A stretch of 64,000 nt of DNA. Origin: Bacteroidales bacterium H3 (GTDB lineage: Bacteria; Bacteroidota; Bacteroidia; Bacteroidales; Muribaculaceae). The notes beneath the pieces are model-generated. The model had not been told where the DNA came from. It saw only the letters and a list, made by a program, of their open reading frames with translations, and ran no database searches. Both the position numbers and the translations under genes were made by a program. Positions 50,622 through 59,789 of the stretch are shown in pieces; position 1 is the stretch's first letter, and the number at the start of each line of letters is the position of its first letter. The stretch spans positions 186,001 to 250,000 of the forward strand of contig DAAN01000009.1 of assembly GCA_001701135.1 (NCBI GenBank), written 5' to 3'.

Positions 50622-51485
50622 TTACCAGGGTTTCAGCGGCTGATGGCGGCGGGCGTTTTTCTCCTCGCCCTTCTGCATCTGCTCGACTTTCATGCGGGTA
50701 GCAGCCTCCTTGTCATCCATAGCCTTCAGAATCTGCTGGGCACTTTGGTCGGAAAGACCACCCTGCTGCTGTTGCTGCTTCTGTTGTTGCTGCTGTTGCT
50801 GCTGTTGCTGCTGGTTTTGATCTTTGTTCTGATCCTGTTTATCCTTGTTTTGATCCTGATCTTTGTTCTGGTCCTTATTCTGGTCCTGATTCTGATCTTT
50901 GTTTTGATCCTGGTTCTGATCCTGATCTTTATTCTGATCCTTATCCTGGTTCTGATCTTTGTTCTGATCCTGTTCCTGCTTCTTAAGCTGGGCCAGTCGC
51001 AGATTCTCACGGGCCTGATTATTTTCGGGGTTACGACGGAGAGCATGCTTGTACATCTCTATGGCCGCTGCATAATCCTCGGCCTTAAAGGCAAGATTTC
51101 CACGGTCGTAAAACGAATTTTCCACAAGCTGACGGTCGGAGGGGTGCTGCGCTGTCTGGGCAAGCATCTTGTCGGCCTGCATGATAAGCGAGTCGCCCTT
51201 GTTGGAAAGATCCTCGCCGCGCTGCTTCAGATAAGAGGATGCAAGATTAAACTGTGCGCGCGCATTTTCGGGATTCTCGCCGAGGGCTTTCTTGAAGTTG
51301 ACTTCCGCCTCGGCATAGCGCTGCTTGTCGTAGAGCTCTTTGCCCTCTTTCATGAAATTTCTTTCGCGTTTGGTCGAGGGACGTGGCGCACCTTCCTGAG
51401 CCTCTTTCGAGCAGCCGCAGAGACCGGCTCCCACAGTGGCTACAACCAATATAAAGGTGAAAATATGTCGGATACGCTTAATCAT
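50622..51485 (-). CDS. batC: BatC, TPR lipoprotein with Asp/Gln/Asn/Lys-rich repeat tract
   Basis: A 287-residue protein with a lipobox (ATVGAGLCGC, Cys about 25) and TPR repeats (about 45-160), including AEVNFKKALGENPENARAQFNLASSYL and AAIEMYKHALRRNPENNQARENL. A long tract of QNKDQNQD-type repeats passes into a poly-Gln stretch (about 172-243), and a short tail ends it. In DNA the tract is 50763-50985. The repeat makes length variation by slippage likely. It overlaps batB by 4 bp. Confidence 0.88.
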   Translation of the reverse strand: MIKRIRHIFTFILVVATVGAGLCGCSKEAQEGAPRPSTKRERNFMKEGKELYDKQRYAEAEVNFKKALGENPENARAQFNLASSYLKQRGEDLSNKGDSLIMQADKMLAQTAQHPSDRQLVENSFYDRGNLAFKAEDYAAAIEMYKHALRRNPENNQARENLRLAQLKKQEQDQNKDQNQDKDQNKDQDQNQDQNKDQNQDQNKDQNKDQDQNKDKQDQNKDQNQQQQQQQQQQQKQQQQQGGLSDQSAQQILKAMDDKEAATRMKVEQMQKGEEKNARRHQPLKPW

Positions 51486-52558
51486 GCCTTGTCTGAATTA
51501 GATTTTCTGACACGTTTTGCGGCCAGTTTCTGGTTGGAGAAGAATGTGTAGCGTTTCAGCCAGCCAATTTTCGACGGGAGAATCACCGCGTCGACAAGCA
51601 GCAGCCCGAATGCGATCCACACAAACAGAGGGAACTGCTCGGCGCTGGCTTTGTATGACACGTGCTGAAGGTCGCTTTTCTTGATACTGTCGACCTGATC
51701 GACCAAAGTGTTGAGCGCCTTGGATGAAGATCCGTTGATGTAGACACCACCGCCGGCTTTCGCTATCTCCTTGGCCATCTGCTCGTTGAGGAAAGTGGTC
51801 ACCGGCGCTCCGGTTTCGTCTTTGAGGAAATTGCCTTTGCGGTCGATTGGGATAGGCGCTCCCTTGAGAGAGCCGATGCCCATCACATCAACCTCGATGC
51901 CGAGACTCTTGGCATATTTCGCCATCTCCACGGCATCGCCTTCGTGATTCTCACCGTCGGTGATTACTATGATAGCCTTATTTACATCCTCACTGGGAGT
52001 GAATGAGTTGATGGCCATGTTGATGGCTGAGCCGATGGCCGTGCCCTGCGTAGGTACCATTGAAGGATCAAGTTCGTCGAGATACATGCGGGCCGACACG
52101 AAATCAGTGGTGATAGGCAACTGTGTGTATGCCTCGCCGGCAAAGACGATAAGGCCTACCTTGTCGTTGTCGAGTTTGTCGATGAGATTGCCCAACAGGA
52201 ATTTGGCGCGGTTGAGACGCGACACTCCGTTGACATCGTCGGTCGACGACGCCAGCATAGAGCGCGACACGTCGAACGCTATCATCACCTCGATACCCTG
52301 AGTGTTTTCCACCTCCTCCTTCTCGCCGGCACGTGGACGCGCCACAGCGATAATCAGTGATGCAAGAGCAAGCAACTCCAGAGTGATTTTCACAGCCGGT
52401 TTATATTTCGATGCCTCGGGCATCAGAGGCTCAAGACTGGAAATGCGGCCGAAACGGCGCAGCTTGCGGCGCCGGGCCATACGCGACCATATCCACAACC
52501 CGAAAATCAACGGGATGAGAATCAGCAGATATAATATTGCGGGATATGCGAATGACAT
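51482..52558 (-). CDS. batB: BatB, von Willebrand factor A membrane protein
   Basis: A 358-residue protein with two N-terminal membrane segments (about 5-25 and 58-75), a VWA domain (about 90-290) and a C-terminal membrane segment (about 310-330). The metal-ion-dependent adhesion site is complete: FDVSRSML (DxSxS, about 96-103), a Thr in PTQGTAIG and the ITDGEN aspartate. Such proteins act with MoxR ATPases as metal-dependent assembly or chaperone factors. It lies 4 bp after batA, its paralogue. Confidence 0.92.
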   Translation of the reverse strand: MSFAYPAILYLLILIPLIFGLWIWSRMARRRKLRRFGRISSLEPLMPEASKYKPAVKITLELLALASLIIAVARPRAGEKEEVENTQGIEVMIAFDVSRSMLASSTDDVNGVSRLNRAKFLLGNLIDKLDNDKVGLIVFAGEAYTQLPITTDFVSARMYLDELDPSMVPTQGTAIGSAINMAINSFTPSEDVNKAIIVITDGENHEGDAVEMAKYAKSLGIEVDVMGIGSLKGAPIPIDRKGNFLKDETGAPVTTFLNEQMAKEIAKAGGGVYINGSSSKALNTLVDQVDSIKKSDLQHVSYKASAEQFPLFVWIAFGLLLVDAVILPSKIGWLKRYTFFSNQKLAAKRVRKSNSDKA

Positions 52559-52562
52559 GAAA

Positions 52563-53549
52563 TTACGGAATAGTGCGGAGCCAGGTTTGACGTAACAATA
52601 GTTCTAAGAGCAGCAATCCGAGAGCGGCCAATGCCCATGGAAGATAGCAATCCTCGGTGTGCGAGAAGTGACGCACGTCGAGTTCTGTTTTTTCCAGTTT
52701 GTCGATCTCGGCGAAGATCTCCGACAGCACCTTGTTGCCGGTAGCACGGAAATATTTGCCGCCGGTGGTTGAGGCAATCTGTCTGAGGGTAGCTTCGTCG
52801 ATTACAACAGGCTGAGGCTGATACTCGATTCGCCCAAACATATTGATAACAGGATATAAAGCGGTGCCGTTGGTGCCGATGCCGATGGTATAGACCTTTA
52901 CGCCTAACTTTTTGGCGATTTCGGCAGCAGTGAGCGGAGCTATGATACCGGTGTTGTTAGAACCGTCGGTAAGCAGGATTATACTCTTAGATTTGGCTTT
53001 GCCCCCCTTGATGCGGTTAAGGGCTGTGGCCAGACCGTCGCCGATGGCGGTGCCATCTTCAAGCATATCGCGATTGAGGGAGTTTACATAGTTTACAAGC
53101 GCCGCACGGTCGGTGGTCATGGGCACTCCGGTAAATGCCTCGCCGGCAAAAACCACAAGTCCCATATTGTCGGTCTCACGGCCATTGATAAAATTGGCGG
53201 CGATTTTCTTTGCGGCCTCGAGACGGTCGGGACGGAAGTCGCGTGCCAGCATCGAGGAGGATATGTCGAGGGCGATGACCATGTCGGTGCCTTCGGTGCG
53301 CGATGTGCGCCATGCGTCGCGGGTCTGCGGACGCGCCAGACACACAATCAGACACACCAGACAGAGCACCCGCAGCACATCCATAGCATAGAGGCCATAC
53401 TGACGTGCCGGGCGGCCGAGTTTGCGGAACGGGCCGGTGGTGGATATTTGCAGAGAAGGATGCGAGCTGCGTCGACGCCAGATCCACCATCCCGCCAGGG
53501 GGATGCAGACCAAGAGCAGCCATAGCATGCCGGGATTAGCGAATTGCAT
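52563..53549 (-). CDS. batA: BatA, von Willebrand factor A membrane protein
   Basis: A 328-residue paralogue of the next protein. N-terminal membrane segments (about 7-25 and 55-72) precede a VWA domain with LDISSSMLARD (about 93-103), a Thr in DGTAIGDG and LLTDGSN completing the metal site. A last membrane segment (about 303-323) follows. It starts 2 bp after the stop of the upstream Bat-associated gene, so the whole cluster is read as one unit. It probably forms a complex with BatB in the inner membrane. Confidence 0.92.
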   Translation of the reverse strand: MQFANPGMLWLLLVCIPLAGWWIWRRRSSHPSLQISTTGPFRKLGRPARQYGLYAMDVLRVLCLVCLIVCLARPQTRDAWRTSRTEGTDMVIALDISSSMLARDFRPDRLEAAKKIAANFINGRETDNMGLVVFAGEAFTGVPMTTDRAALVNYVNSLNRDMLEDGTAIGDGLATALNRIKGGKAKSKSIILLTDGSNNTGIIAPLTAAEIAKKLGVKVYTIGIGTNGTALYPVINMFGRIEYQPQPVVIDEATLRQIASTTGGKYFRATGNKVLSEIFAEIDKLEKTELDVRHFSHTEDCYLPWALAALGLLLLELLLRQTWLRTIP

Positions 53550-53551
53550 CT

Positions 53552-54550
53552 TTATTTTTCTCTTTTAGGTTCGGAATTATTGGAGGAGATCGTGACGGGA
53601 GCGCCGTCGGGATTCTCAGGCTGCTCTACGGGGCGCGTCTCCTCCACGAAGTTCACGGCTTCGGCAAGAGCGCGGGCGTTGTCGTCGGGCAGCGGGCGCA
53701 CCTTGGCAAATTTCACGAAATCGGCAATTTCGAGAATCTGCTTCATGCGTTTGTTGGGCATGCGGGTAGCCTCGTTCTGGCTGAGTATACGGGTGATCTG
53801 CTGCGAGGTCATCTCCATGGCGTTGATGCCGAAGCGGCCTTGCAGATAATCGCGGAGGATGTCGGTAAGCCGGGTATAATATTCTTTTTCCTGGCCGTTC
53901 TGCCAGAGATTCTCGCCACGGAGATGCTCCAGACGCTGCATTGCCAGCTGATACGGAGGCAATGGTTTCTTTTTCGGCACCAGAGGCACATCCACTTTCT
54001 TGGTGAGAATAAGATAAGCGCAGACACCGGCGGCTATCAGCACTACCGCGCAGAGAATCCATAGCCAGTAGTCTGTAATCCAGTCAGGCAGAAAATCATA
54101 CCATTTGGTCTCGTAGTCCATGGCCGCAGCAATCGGATGCACGTCGGTGAGCTTGCTCACGTCAACAGGGTTGACTTTCAGTGAGAAAGCCTGGCTGCGC
54201 AGGGTGTCGCCGCCGCTCACCATAAAAAATGGAGGAATAGTGTAGACACCTGAGTCAAAAGCCTGGACGATGAGCGCGCGGGTCATCTCCACCTGGTTAT
54301 TGCCTAAGTCGGTGGTGTCGCCGTAAACCCAGTCGACAATCTCTATTTCGGGAGGCATGGATGCCTTGTCAACCATAATCTCCGACGGAGCGTCTTTTGC
54401 GTTGACGATGTCGAAGCGGATAGCCGTCTGGTAACCCATGGTGATCTGCGAGGAGTCAATCCGGGCTTTCAGCTGCCTGCCATAGGCCTGCGATGAGACG
54501 GAAAGCAGAGCAACGGTCAGAAAAAATATGTTTATCAGCTTTCTGAGCAT
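53552..54550 (-). CDS. Bat-operon membrane protein (DUF4381/BatD-like)
   Basis: From the ATG at 54550, which begins a clear signal peptide, it has 332 residues. An extracytoplasmic beta-rich domain (about 25-145) precedes a membrane segment (about 164-184). A cytoplasmic helical domain (about 195-300; LRGENLWQNGQEKEYYTRLTDILRDYLQGRFGI) resembles the DUF4381-type tail, and the low-complexity end is rich in Glu/Pro/Asn. It occupies the usual slot between DUF58 and BatA in Bacteroidota. The longer frame (to 54610) overlaps the DUF58 gene by 8 bp. Function unknown. Confidence 0.8.
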   Translation of the reverse strand: MLRKLINIFFLTVALLSVSSQAYGRQLKARIDSSQITMGYQTAIRFDIVNAKDAPSEIMVDKASMPPEIEIVDWVYGDTTDLGNNQVEMTRALIVQAFDSGVYTIPPFFMVSGGDTLRSQAFSLKVNPVDVSKLTDVHPIAAAMDYETKWYDFLPDWITDYWLWILCAVVLIAAGVCAYLILTKKVDVPLVPKKKPLPPYQLAMQRLEHLRGENLWQNGQEKEYYTRLTDILRDYLQGRFGINAMEMTSQQITRILSQNEATRMPNKRMKQILEIADFVKFAKVRPLPDDNARALAEAVNFVEETRPVEQPENPDGAPVTISSNNSEPKREK

Positions 54551-54602
54551 TGAAACAATCGGTTTTCGGAATTGAAAAGAGTGATTCTTTGAGGGTGGAA
54601 AA

Positions 54603-55478
54603 TCAGACACGTTTACGAAAAAGACCCATAAGGGCGCTCACATAGTCTTCATCGGTAGCTACCGAGCATGAATTCACCCGACAGCGCTTGAATGTGTCCG
54701 ACATCACCTGCTGACGTTCGTACCACCACCGGCCAAACAGGTTGCGCACCTTTTTAGACGATGTGTCAACCCATTGCTGTGCATCGGTCTCGAGGTCCTG
54801 CACACGCACAAGACCCACATCGGGAATCTGTGCATCGCGCTTGTCATAGACCTGCACGCCGTAGACATCGTGTTTGTTGGCGGCTATCGATAGAGCCTTG
54901 TGATAATCCTTCTCATCTATAAAGTCGGAAATCACAAAGGTGGTGCAGCGCTTTTTCAGTGCATCCGTAAAATAGCGGAGCACCATGTAAATGTCGGTGC
55001 CGCGGTGCGAGGGAGTGAAGTCAATCAGCTCGCGGATAATGAAAAGGATATGTTTCTTCCCTTTTTTCGGCGGGATGAATTTTTCTATCTTGTCGGAGAA
55101 GAAAATCACACCCACTTTATCGTTGTTCTGAATGGCCGAGAACGCCATGGTGGCGGCAATTTCGGCTATCATCTCGCGCTTCTCCTCCCCTACCGCGCCG
55201 AACAGGCGCGAACCGCTCACGTCGACAAGAAGCATCACGGTGAGTTCACGTTCCTCCTCGTAGATTTTCACGTAAGGGCGGTTATGACGGGCGGTGACAT
55301 TCCAGTCGATGTCGCGGATGTCGTCGCCATACTGATATTCGCGAACCTCTGAAAACGTCATGCCACGCCCCTTGAACGCCGAATGATATTCGCCGGCAAA
55401 AATATTCTGCGAAAGTCCGCGCGTCTTGATTTCTATGCGCCTGACTTTTTTCAGGAGTTCGTTGGCATCCATATTCAT
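54603..55478 (-). CDS. DUF58 protein of the Bat operon
   Basis: A 291-residue DUF58 protein. The family motif YQYGDDIRDIDWNVTARHNRPYVK is at about 47-70. A VWA-like fold follows with LLVDVSGSRLFG (about 82-93), where the metal-site serines are only partly kept. It lacks the N-terminal membrane helices of longer DUF58 proteins, so it is probably cytoplasmic. It overlaps the moxR stop by 1 bp, as usual for MoxR/DUF58 pairs. Confidence 0.9.
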   Translation of the reverse strand: MNMDANELLKKVRRIEIKTRGLSQNIFAGEYHSAFKGRGMTFSEVREYQYGDDIRDIDWNVTARHNRPYVKIYEEERELTVMLLVDVSGSRLFGAVGEEKREMIAEIAATMAFSAIQNNDKVGVIFFSDKIEKFIPPKKGKKHILFIIRELIDFTPSHRGTDIYMVLRYFTDALKKRCTTFVISDFIDEKDYHKALSIAANKHDVYGVQVYDKRDAQIPDVGLVRVQDLETDAQQWVDTSSKKVRNLFGRWWYERQQVMSDTFKRCRVNSCSVATDEDYVSALMGLFRKRV

Positions 55479-56473
55479 CAGGGAACGATAACCTTGTCGA
55501 GGATTTCGGAAATGATTTCGTCGGCTGTGATGTTGTTGGCCTCTGCCTCGTAAGTGAGACCGATGCGGTGACGCATCACGTCGTGGCAGACGGCACGCAC
55601 ATCTTCGGGAATCACATATCCGCGCTGACGCAGGAAAGCGTAGCTCTTGGCAGCTTTGGCAAGCGAGATGGAAGCACGGGGCGATGCGCCGAAGGCAATG
55701 ATGCTCTTAAGTTCGGGAAGACCGCACTGATCGGGGAAACGGGTTGCAAACACGATGTCGACGATGTAGCGTTCGATTTTTTCGTCGATATATATCTGTT
55801 CCAGTACTTTCTGTGCTTCGACAACCTCCTTGGGGTCGAGAACCGGACGGATGGCGGGGCGCTTGTTGGAAAGATTCTGGCGGATGATGAGTTTCTCCTC
55901 TTCGCGGGTGGGATAACCGATGACCACCTTAAGCAGGAAACGGTCGACCTGAGCTTCGGGCAGAGGATATGTGCCCTCCTGCTCAATAGGGTTCTGGGTA
56001 GCCATCACCAGGAAAGGCTCGTCGAGGGGGAATGTGTGGTCGCCGATGGTGACCTGACGCTCCTGCATGGCTTCGAGCAGAGCGGCCTGCACCTTGGCGG
56101 GAGCACGGTTGATTTCGTCGGCGAGGACGAAGTTGGCAAATATGGGGCCTTTCTTCACCTGGAACTGCTCGTTCTTGACACTGTAGACCATGGTGCCGGA
56201 AACGTCGGCGGGAAGAAGGTCGGGGGTAAACTGTATGCGGCTGTACTTGGCGTCGATAAGCTGTGCGAGAGTTTTGATAGCGAGGGTCTTGGCAAGACCG
56301 GGAACACCTTCGAGGAGCACGTGGCCATTAGACAGCAGAGCAATGAGAAGCGACTCCACAAGATGTTTCTGACCCACGATGGTCTGGTCCATTCCCTGCG
56401 TCACGAGGCTTACAAAACTGTTTTTGCTGGCCACGAGGTCGTTGAGCTCTCTGATATTTACCGTATCACTCAT
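55478..56473 (-). CDS. MoxR-type AAA+ ATPase
   Basis: A 331-residue AAA+ ATPase heading the Bat operon. It has Walker A EGVPGLAKT (about 55-63), Walker B NFVLADEINRAP (about 114-125), sensor 1 FLVMATQNP (about 154-162), and an arginine-rich sensor 2 region. It probably uses ATP to remodel or insert cofactors into partner complexes together with the VWA proteins encoded downstream. A -7 element lies 50 bp upstream. Confidence 0.94.
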   Translation of the reverse strand: MSDTVNIRELNDLVASKNSFVSLVTQGMDQTIVGQKHLVESLLIALLSNGHVLLEGVPGLAKTLAIKTLAQLIDAKYSRIQFTPDLLPADVSGTMVYSVKNEQFQVKKGPIFANFVLADEINRAPAKVQAALLEAMQERQVTIGDHTFPLDEPFLVMATQNPIEQEGTYPLPEAQVDRFLLKVVIGYPTREEEKLIIRQNLSNKRPAIRPVLDPKEVVEAQKVLEQIYIDEKIERYIVDIVFATRFPDQCGLPELKSIIAFGASPRASISLAKAAKSYAFLRQRGYVIPEDVRAVCHDVMRHRIGLTYEAEANNITADEIISEILDKVIVP

Positions 56474-56522
56474 AAGTATTTATAGTTGTGTTTTTAGATA
56501 TTCATTTAATGCTATAACACCG

Positions 56523-56530
56523 CAAAAGTA
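56523..56530 (-). promoter_or_regulatory. Candidate -7 element of the Bat operon
   Basis: TACTTTTG on the minus strand matches TAnnTTTG and gives a leader of about 40 nt for moxR. No TTG is found at 19-21 bp upstream. The surrounding 180 bp are very AT-rich and hold no other feature. Confidence 0.45.
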
Positions 56531-56652
56531 AAGAATAAATGATTCAATCGTTAAAATGATGTGTTAAAATTATCTATGGAGTGTTTATCATTTTTAAGAT
56601 TTAATCATTTTTAATTTTTTTGCTGCGCAGGCCGTTAATACCTAACTTCGAT

Positions 56653-57867
56653 TTAAGGTTGGGATGTGGTCCACGCGAGCTGTTCGGCCTTGCGCACGGA
56701 TTCCTTGTCGGATGCATCGATGCCATATTTTGCAGCCGGGGGCACAGTCACCACAAGTCCGTCGGGAAGGTTGTCGGGGTCGGCGATTTTATCCTTGTTC
56801 TCCAGATAAATGTATATCCAGAATTTTGAATCGCCATAATGGCGGCGAGCCATCTTTGTGAGGAAATTACCGGCACGCACCGTGTCGGTAACAACGGCAG
56901 TTGATGAGACTCTAAGGGCAGCCTCACGGGCGGCTGCGATAGAATCGGCGGTTGCGGCATTCACCTCTACCTTTTCGGCGTCGATAGTAACAATCTCCAC
57001 AGTATCAGCGGCTGTGGCGTTGTCTGCTGCCGCTGCAGTTTGATCTGCTCCCACGGTATTCATTGCGCCCGGGATTTCAGATACAGAAGGGGTGTGCCAA
57101 AGGCCATAGCCAACCGTAAGACCAATAATCACGCCAAGCAGCAGCGCTGCTACGGCGGCGAAAATGAGCGTGAGATTGGAGTGGCCTTCCGCAACAGACG
57201 GTGCAGGCTGATCGTGCTCCACCCGCACAGGCATAGGCTCGCGTTGCTCCACCCGCACCGGAAGCGGATCGGCCGGAGTCTCAAATTTGATTGTGGGAGG
57301 TATCTCTATTCTGATTGTGCGTGCGCCGAGAGCCTCATTGACCGTCGGGAGCTTTTTCGCGGTCGGTTGAACCTCAGGTTTCTGCTCCGGCTTCTGTTCC
57401 GGCTCAAACTCATGTTCAGGTTCAGATTCCGGTTCCGGCTCCGGTTCCGGCTCCGGCTCCGGTTCCGGCTCCGGTTTCTGTTCCGTCTCCGGTTCTTCTT
57501 TATCAACTTTTTCAGCTGCAATTTCCGGCTGGGGCATGGATACAGGCTCGGGCACCGGCGCCTCTTCAAGAGTCTTTTCCGTGACATCATCGGCCAGTTC
57601 AACCGGCTCAAAGATCGAGAACTGTGCGTTGACCGACGTTGCGAGCGATTCTGCTGGCGCAAACTCCACATTGGGCTTGCCATCAACATCGGTGGTGGCA
57701 CGGAACACGCCCAGACCGTCAATATTAAGATAGCCGTCGGTGGCCAGCGCCAGGGCTACAACCTGAGAAAGTTCATGAAGGAAACTTCCCGCGATCTTGT
57801 CGCCGCATTGCACACGCTTCTGCATCAGCGCGGCAATGTCGTTAGTGGTTATGATTCTTCTGGTCAT
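56653..57867 (-). CDS. HU-domain, transmembrane, LysM protein
   Basis: A 404-residue protein with an unusual order of parts. An HU/IHF-like DNA-binding domain comes first (about 1-90; NIDGLGVFRATTDVDGKPNVEF is the HU core). An acidic Pro-Glu repeat tract (about 100-165) follows, then a single membrane segment (about 231-257) and an Ala-rich stretch. A LysM-like domain ends it (about 325-378; VRAGNFLTKMARRHYGDSKFWIYIYLENKDKI). Since LysM binds peptidoglycan and HU binds DNA, the protein could tie the chromosome to the cell wall across the inner membrane. It overlaps the upstream HU gene by 4 bp. Confidence 0.85.
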   Translation of the reverse strand: MTRRIITTNDIAALMQKRVQCGDKIAGSFLHELSQVVALALATDGYLNIDGLGVFRATTDVDGKPNVEFAPAESLATSVNAQFSIFEPVELADDVTEKTLEEAPVPEPVSMPQPEIAAEKVDKEEPETEQKPEPEPEPEPEPEPEPESEPEHEFEPEQKPEQKPEVQPTAKKLPTVNEALGARTIRIEIPPTIKFETPADPLPVRVEQREPMPVRVEHDQPAPSVAEGHSNLTLIFAAVAALLLGVIIGLTVGYGLWHTPSVSEIPGAMNTVGADQTAAAADNATAADTVEIVTIDAEKVEVNAATADSIAAAREAALRVSSTAVVTDTVRAGNFLTKMARRHYGDSKFWIYIYLENKDKIADPDNLPDGLVVTVPPAAKYGIDASDKESVRKAEQLAWTTSQP

Positions 57868-58151
57868 TTTTCAGGCCCCTCCGCAATGCCATTTTTGAGT
57901 CGCCCACCCGGAACGAATTCTATCTCTATTGCAGGAGGCAGCAGCAGATTGCGACCCGACGAAAGGTCACGCACCACTTTTTCTTCGCGTTTAACGCCCT
58001 GAAAAGAACCGAGCATAGGCAGTGCCACACGGTTGAGGTTGCGGCACTCCTCCTCTATCACGGCAATAAAACCGCCGAGGAGCTGCTGCGCGGTGGCTTC
58101 CTCAATCTGGAGGCGCCTGGCCAGTATGCCGAGGAATTGTTTAGAGTCCAA
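57864..58151 (-). CDS. HU/IHF-family DNA-binding protein
   Basis: A 95-residue HU-like protein. An N-terminal helix pair (FLGILARRLQIEEATAQQLLGGFIAVIEEE, about 6-35) is followed by the strand turn VALPMLGSFQGVKREEK and the DNA-arm region up to PAIEIEFVPGGRLKN, where the usual F/P tip is present. It diverges from housekeeping HU and is coupled to the HU-LysM gene by a 4-bp overlap, so the two may form a heterodimer. A full consensus promoter lies 48 bp upstream. Confidence 0.85.
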   Translation of the reverse strand: MDSKQFLGILARRLQIEEATAQQLLGGFIAVIEEECRNLNRVALPMLGSFQGVKREEKVVRDLSSGRNLLLPPAIEIEFVPGGRLKNGIAEGPEK

Positions 58152-58198
58152 CTTGTTTAAGTGTAAGGAATGTGATTTTAATCGACAGTATCGATGAC

Positions 58199-58230
58199 AA
58201 AGTTACACAATTATCTCTGCAAAAACAAAT
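58199..58230 (-). promoter_or_regulatory. Promoter of the HU/HU-LysM operon
   Basis: On the minus strand: TTTG (58227-58230), a 20-bp spacer, TAACTTTG (58199-58206), an exact consensus. The -33 element abuts the gdhA terminator stem. Confidence 0.8.
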
Positions 58231-58231
58231 A

Positions 58232-58267
58232 GCCGCGTCGGTTTCATCATCGAAACCGGCGCGGCTG
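58232..58267 (-). terminator. Terminator of gdhA
   Basis: 15-bp stem (58232-58246 with 58253-58267, one G-T pair, loop ATCATC). On the minus strand it is followed by ATTTGTTTTTG. It lies about 70 bp after the gdhA stop. Confidence 0.78.
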
Positions 58268-58339
58268 TCATTTCAAGTTATATCACTTTGACAAGATGTA
58301 AGAATCAGTAAATGAAATATCCGGTAAGCTATTTACAGA

Positions 58340-59677
58340 TCAGATTACTCCCTGCTGCATCATGGCGTTGGCCACCTTCATGAAACCGGCGATATTGGCG
58401 CCCTTCATGTAGTTGAGATAGCCGTCGGGCTGCATGCCATACTGCTGGCACTGCGCGTGAATCTCAGCCATGATCTGATGGAGTTTGGCGTCGACTTCGG
58501 CAGCGGTCCACTGCAGATGCTCGGCATCCTGGGTCATTTCCAGACCTGAGCAGGCGACACCGCCGGCGTTGACAGCCTTGCCGGGAGCGTAATTGATGCG
58601 GTTTTCGATGAAGCAGTCGATCGCTTCGGGGGTACAGCCCATGTTGGAGACTTCGGCCACGAGTTTCACGCCGTTGGCAACAATCTGACGGGCATCCTCG
58701 CCGCTGACCTCATTCTGAGTGGCGCAGGGAAGGCAGATGTCGACTTTGCGTTCCCAGGGACGGCGACCTTCATAGAAAGTGGCGCCGGGGAATTTTTCAA
58801 CATAGGGAGCGACGATGTCATTGCCTGATGCGCGGAGTTCGAGCATATAATCGATCTTTTCGCCGCTGATGCCGTCGGGATCGTAGACATAGCCGTCGGG
58901 ACCTGAGATAGTCACCACCTTGGCGCCTAACTCGGTAGCCTTCGAGGCCGCACCCCAGGCCACGTTGCCGAAGCCCGAAATGGCCACTGTCTTGCCCTTC
59001 AGGTCTTCATTTTTCAGTGCGAGCATGTTCTGCACGAAGTAGAGGGCGCCGAAACCGGTGGCTTCGGGACGCAGACGCGAGCCGCCGAAGTCAAAACCTT
59101 TGCCGGTGAATGTGCCGGTGTGTTCGTCGACAAGTTTCTTGTACATGCCGTACATATATCCAACCTCACGGCCGCCTACACCGATATCGCCGGCGGGCAC
59201 GTCGCGGTCGGGACCGAGATTTTTCCACAGTCCCAAGATGAAGGCCTGGCAGAAACGCATGATTTCGCGGTCGCTCTTGCCGCGGGGCGAGAAATCGCTG
59301 CCACCCTTGGCACCACCCATGGGGAGTGTGGTCAGGGCATTCTTGAAAGTCTGCTCGAAACCGAGGAATTTCAGAATCGAGAGATTGACGGAAGCATGGA
59401 AACGGATACCGCCCTTGTAGGGACCGATGGCATTGTTGAACTGCACGCGATAGCCTATGTTGTTCTGCACCTCGCCTTTGTCGTCGATCCATGTCACACG
59501 GAAAGTGACGATCTTGTCAGGTTCGACCATGCGCTCGATGATTTTATTGCGCTCGAATTCAGGGTGCTGGTTATAGACATCGACTACTGAGAGGAGCACC
59601 TCGCGGACAGCCTGGAGATATTCCTTCTCGCCCGGATGCTTGGCTTCCAGGGCGTTCATGATTTTATTAATATCCAT
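58340..59677 (-). CDS. gdhA: NADP-type glutamate dehydrogenase
   Basis: Assimilates ammonium by reductive amination of 2-oxoglutarate, hexameric in the cytosol. The 445 residues carry the catalytic PMGGAKGGSDF (about 121-131, with the active lysine) and the dinucleotide fold AISGFGNVAWGAA (about 234-246). Length and the N-terminal helix region are those of the small hexameric NADP form. NADP preference is inferred from family similarity. A consensus promoter is present 110 bp upstream and a hairpin follows. Confidence 0.95.
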   Translation of the reverse strand: MDINKIMNALEAKHPGEKEYLQAVREVLLSVVDVYNQHPEFERNKIIERMVEPDKIVTFRVTWIDDKGEVQNNIGYRVQFNNAIGPYKGGIRFHASVNLSILKFLGFEQTFKNALTTLPMGGAKGGSDFSPRGKSDREIMRFCQAFILGLWKNLGPDRDVPAGDIGVGGREVGYMYGMYKKLVDEHTGTFTGKGFDFGGSRLRPEATGFGALYFVQNMLALKNEDLKGKTVAISGFGNVAWGAASKATELGAKVVTISGPDGYVYDPDGISGEKIDYMLELRASGNDIVAPYVEKFPGATFYEGRRPWERKVDICLPCATQNEVSGEDARQIVANGVKLVAEVSNMGCTPEAIDCFIENRINYAPGKAVNAGGVACSGLEMTQDAEHLQWTAAEVDAKLHQIMAEIHAQCQQYGMQPDGYLNYMKGANIAGFMKVANAMMQQGVI

Positions 59678-59789
59678 GGTAAAATATTAATTAGGGTTCA
59701 CTTAAGGTTCTTGCTGTAATATTTGTGTTTTATAGCAGATTTAAAAAACAGTTTTTAAGCAGTTTCGCTGTTTTTAACTGTCTCCACTG

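Noticed and set aside
50763..50985. CRISPR-like regular repeats
   Set aside because: The repeats are in frame within batC, code for a low-complexity protein tract, and have no spacers of constant length.
57367..57485. Pro-Glu codon repeats as a mobile or satellite repeat
   Set aside because: They stay in frame within the HU-LysM gene and simply code for an acidic spacer.
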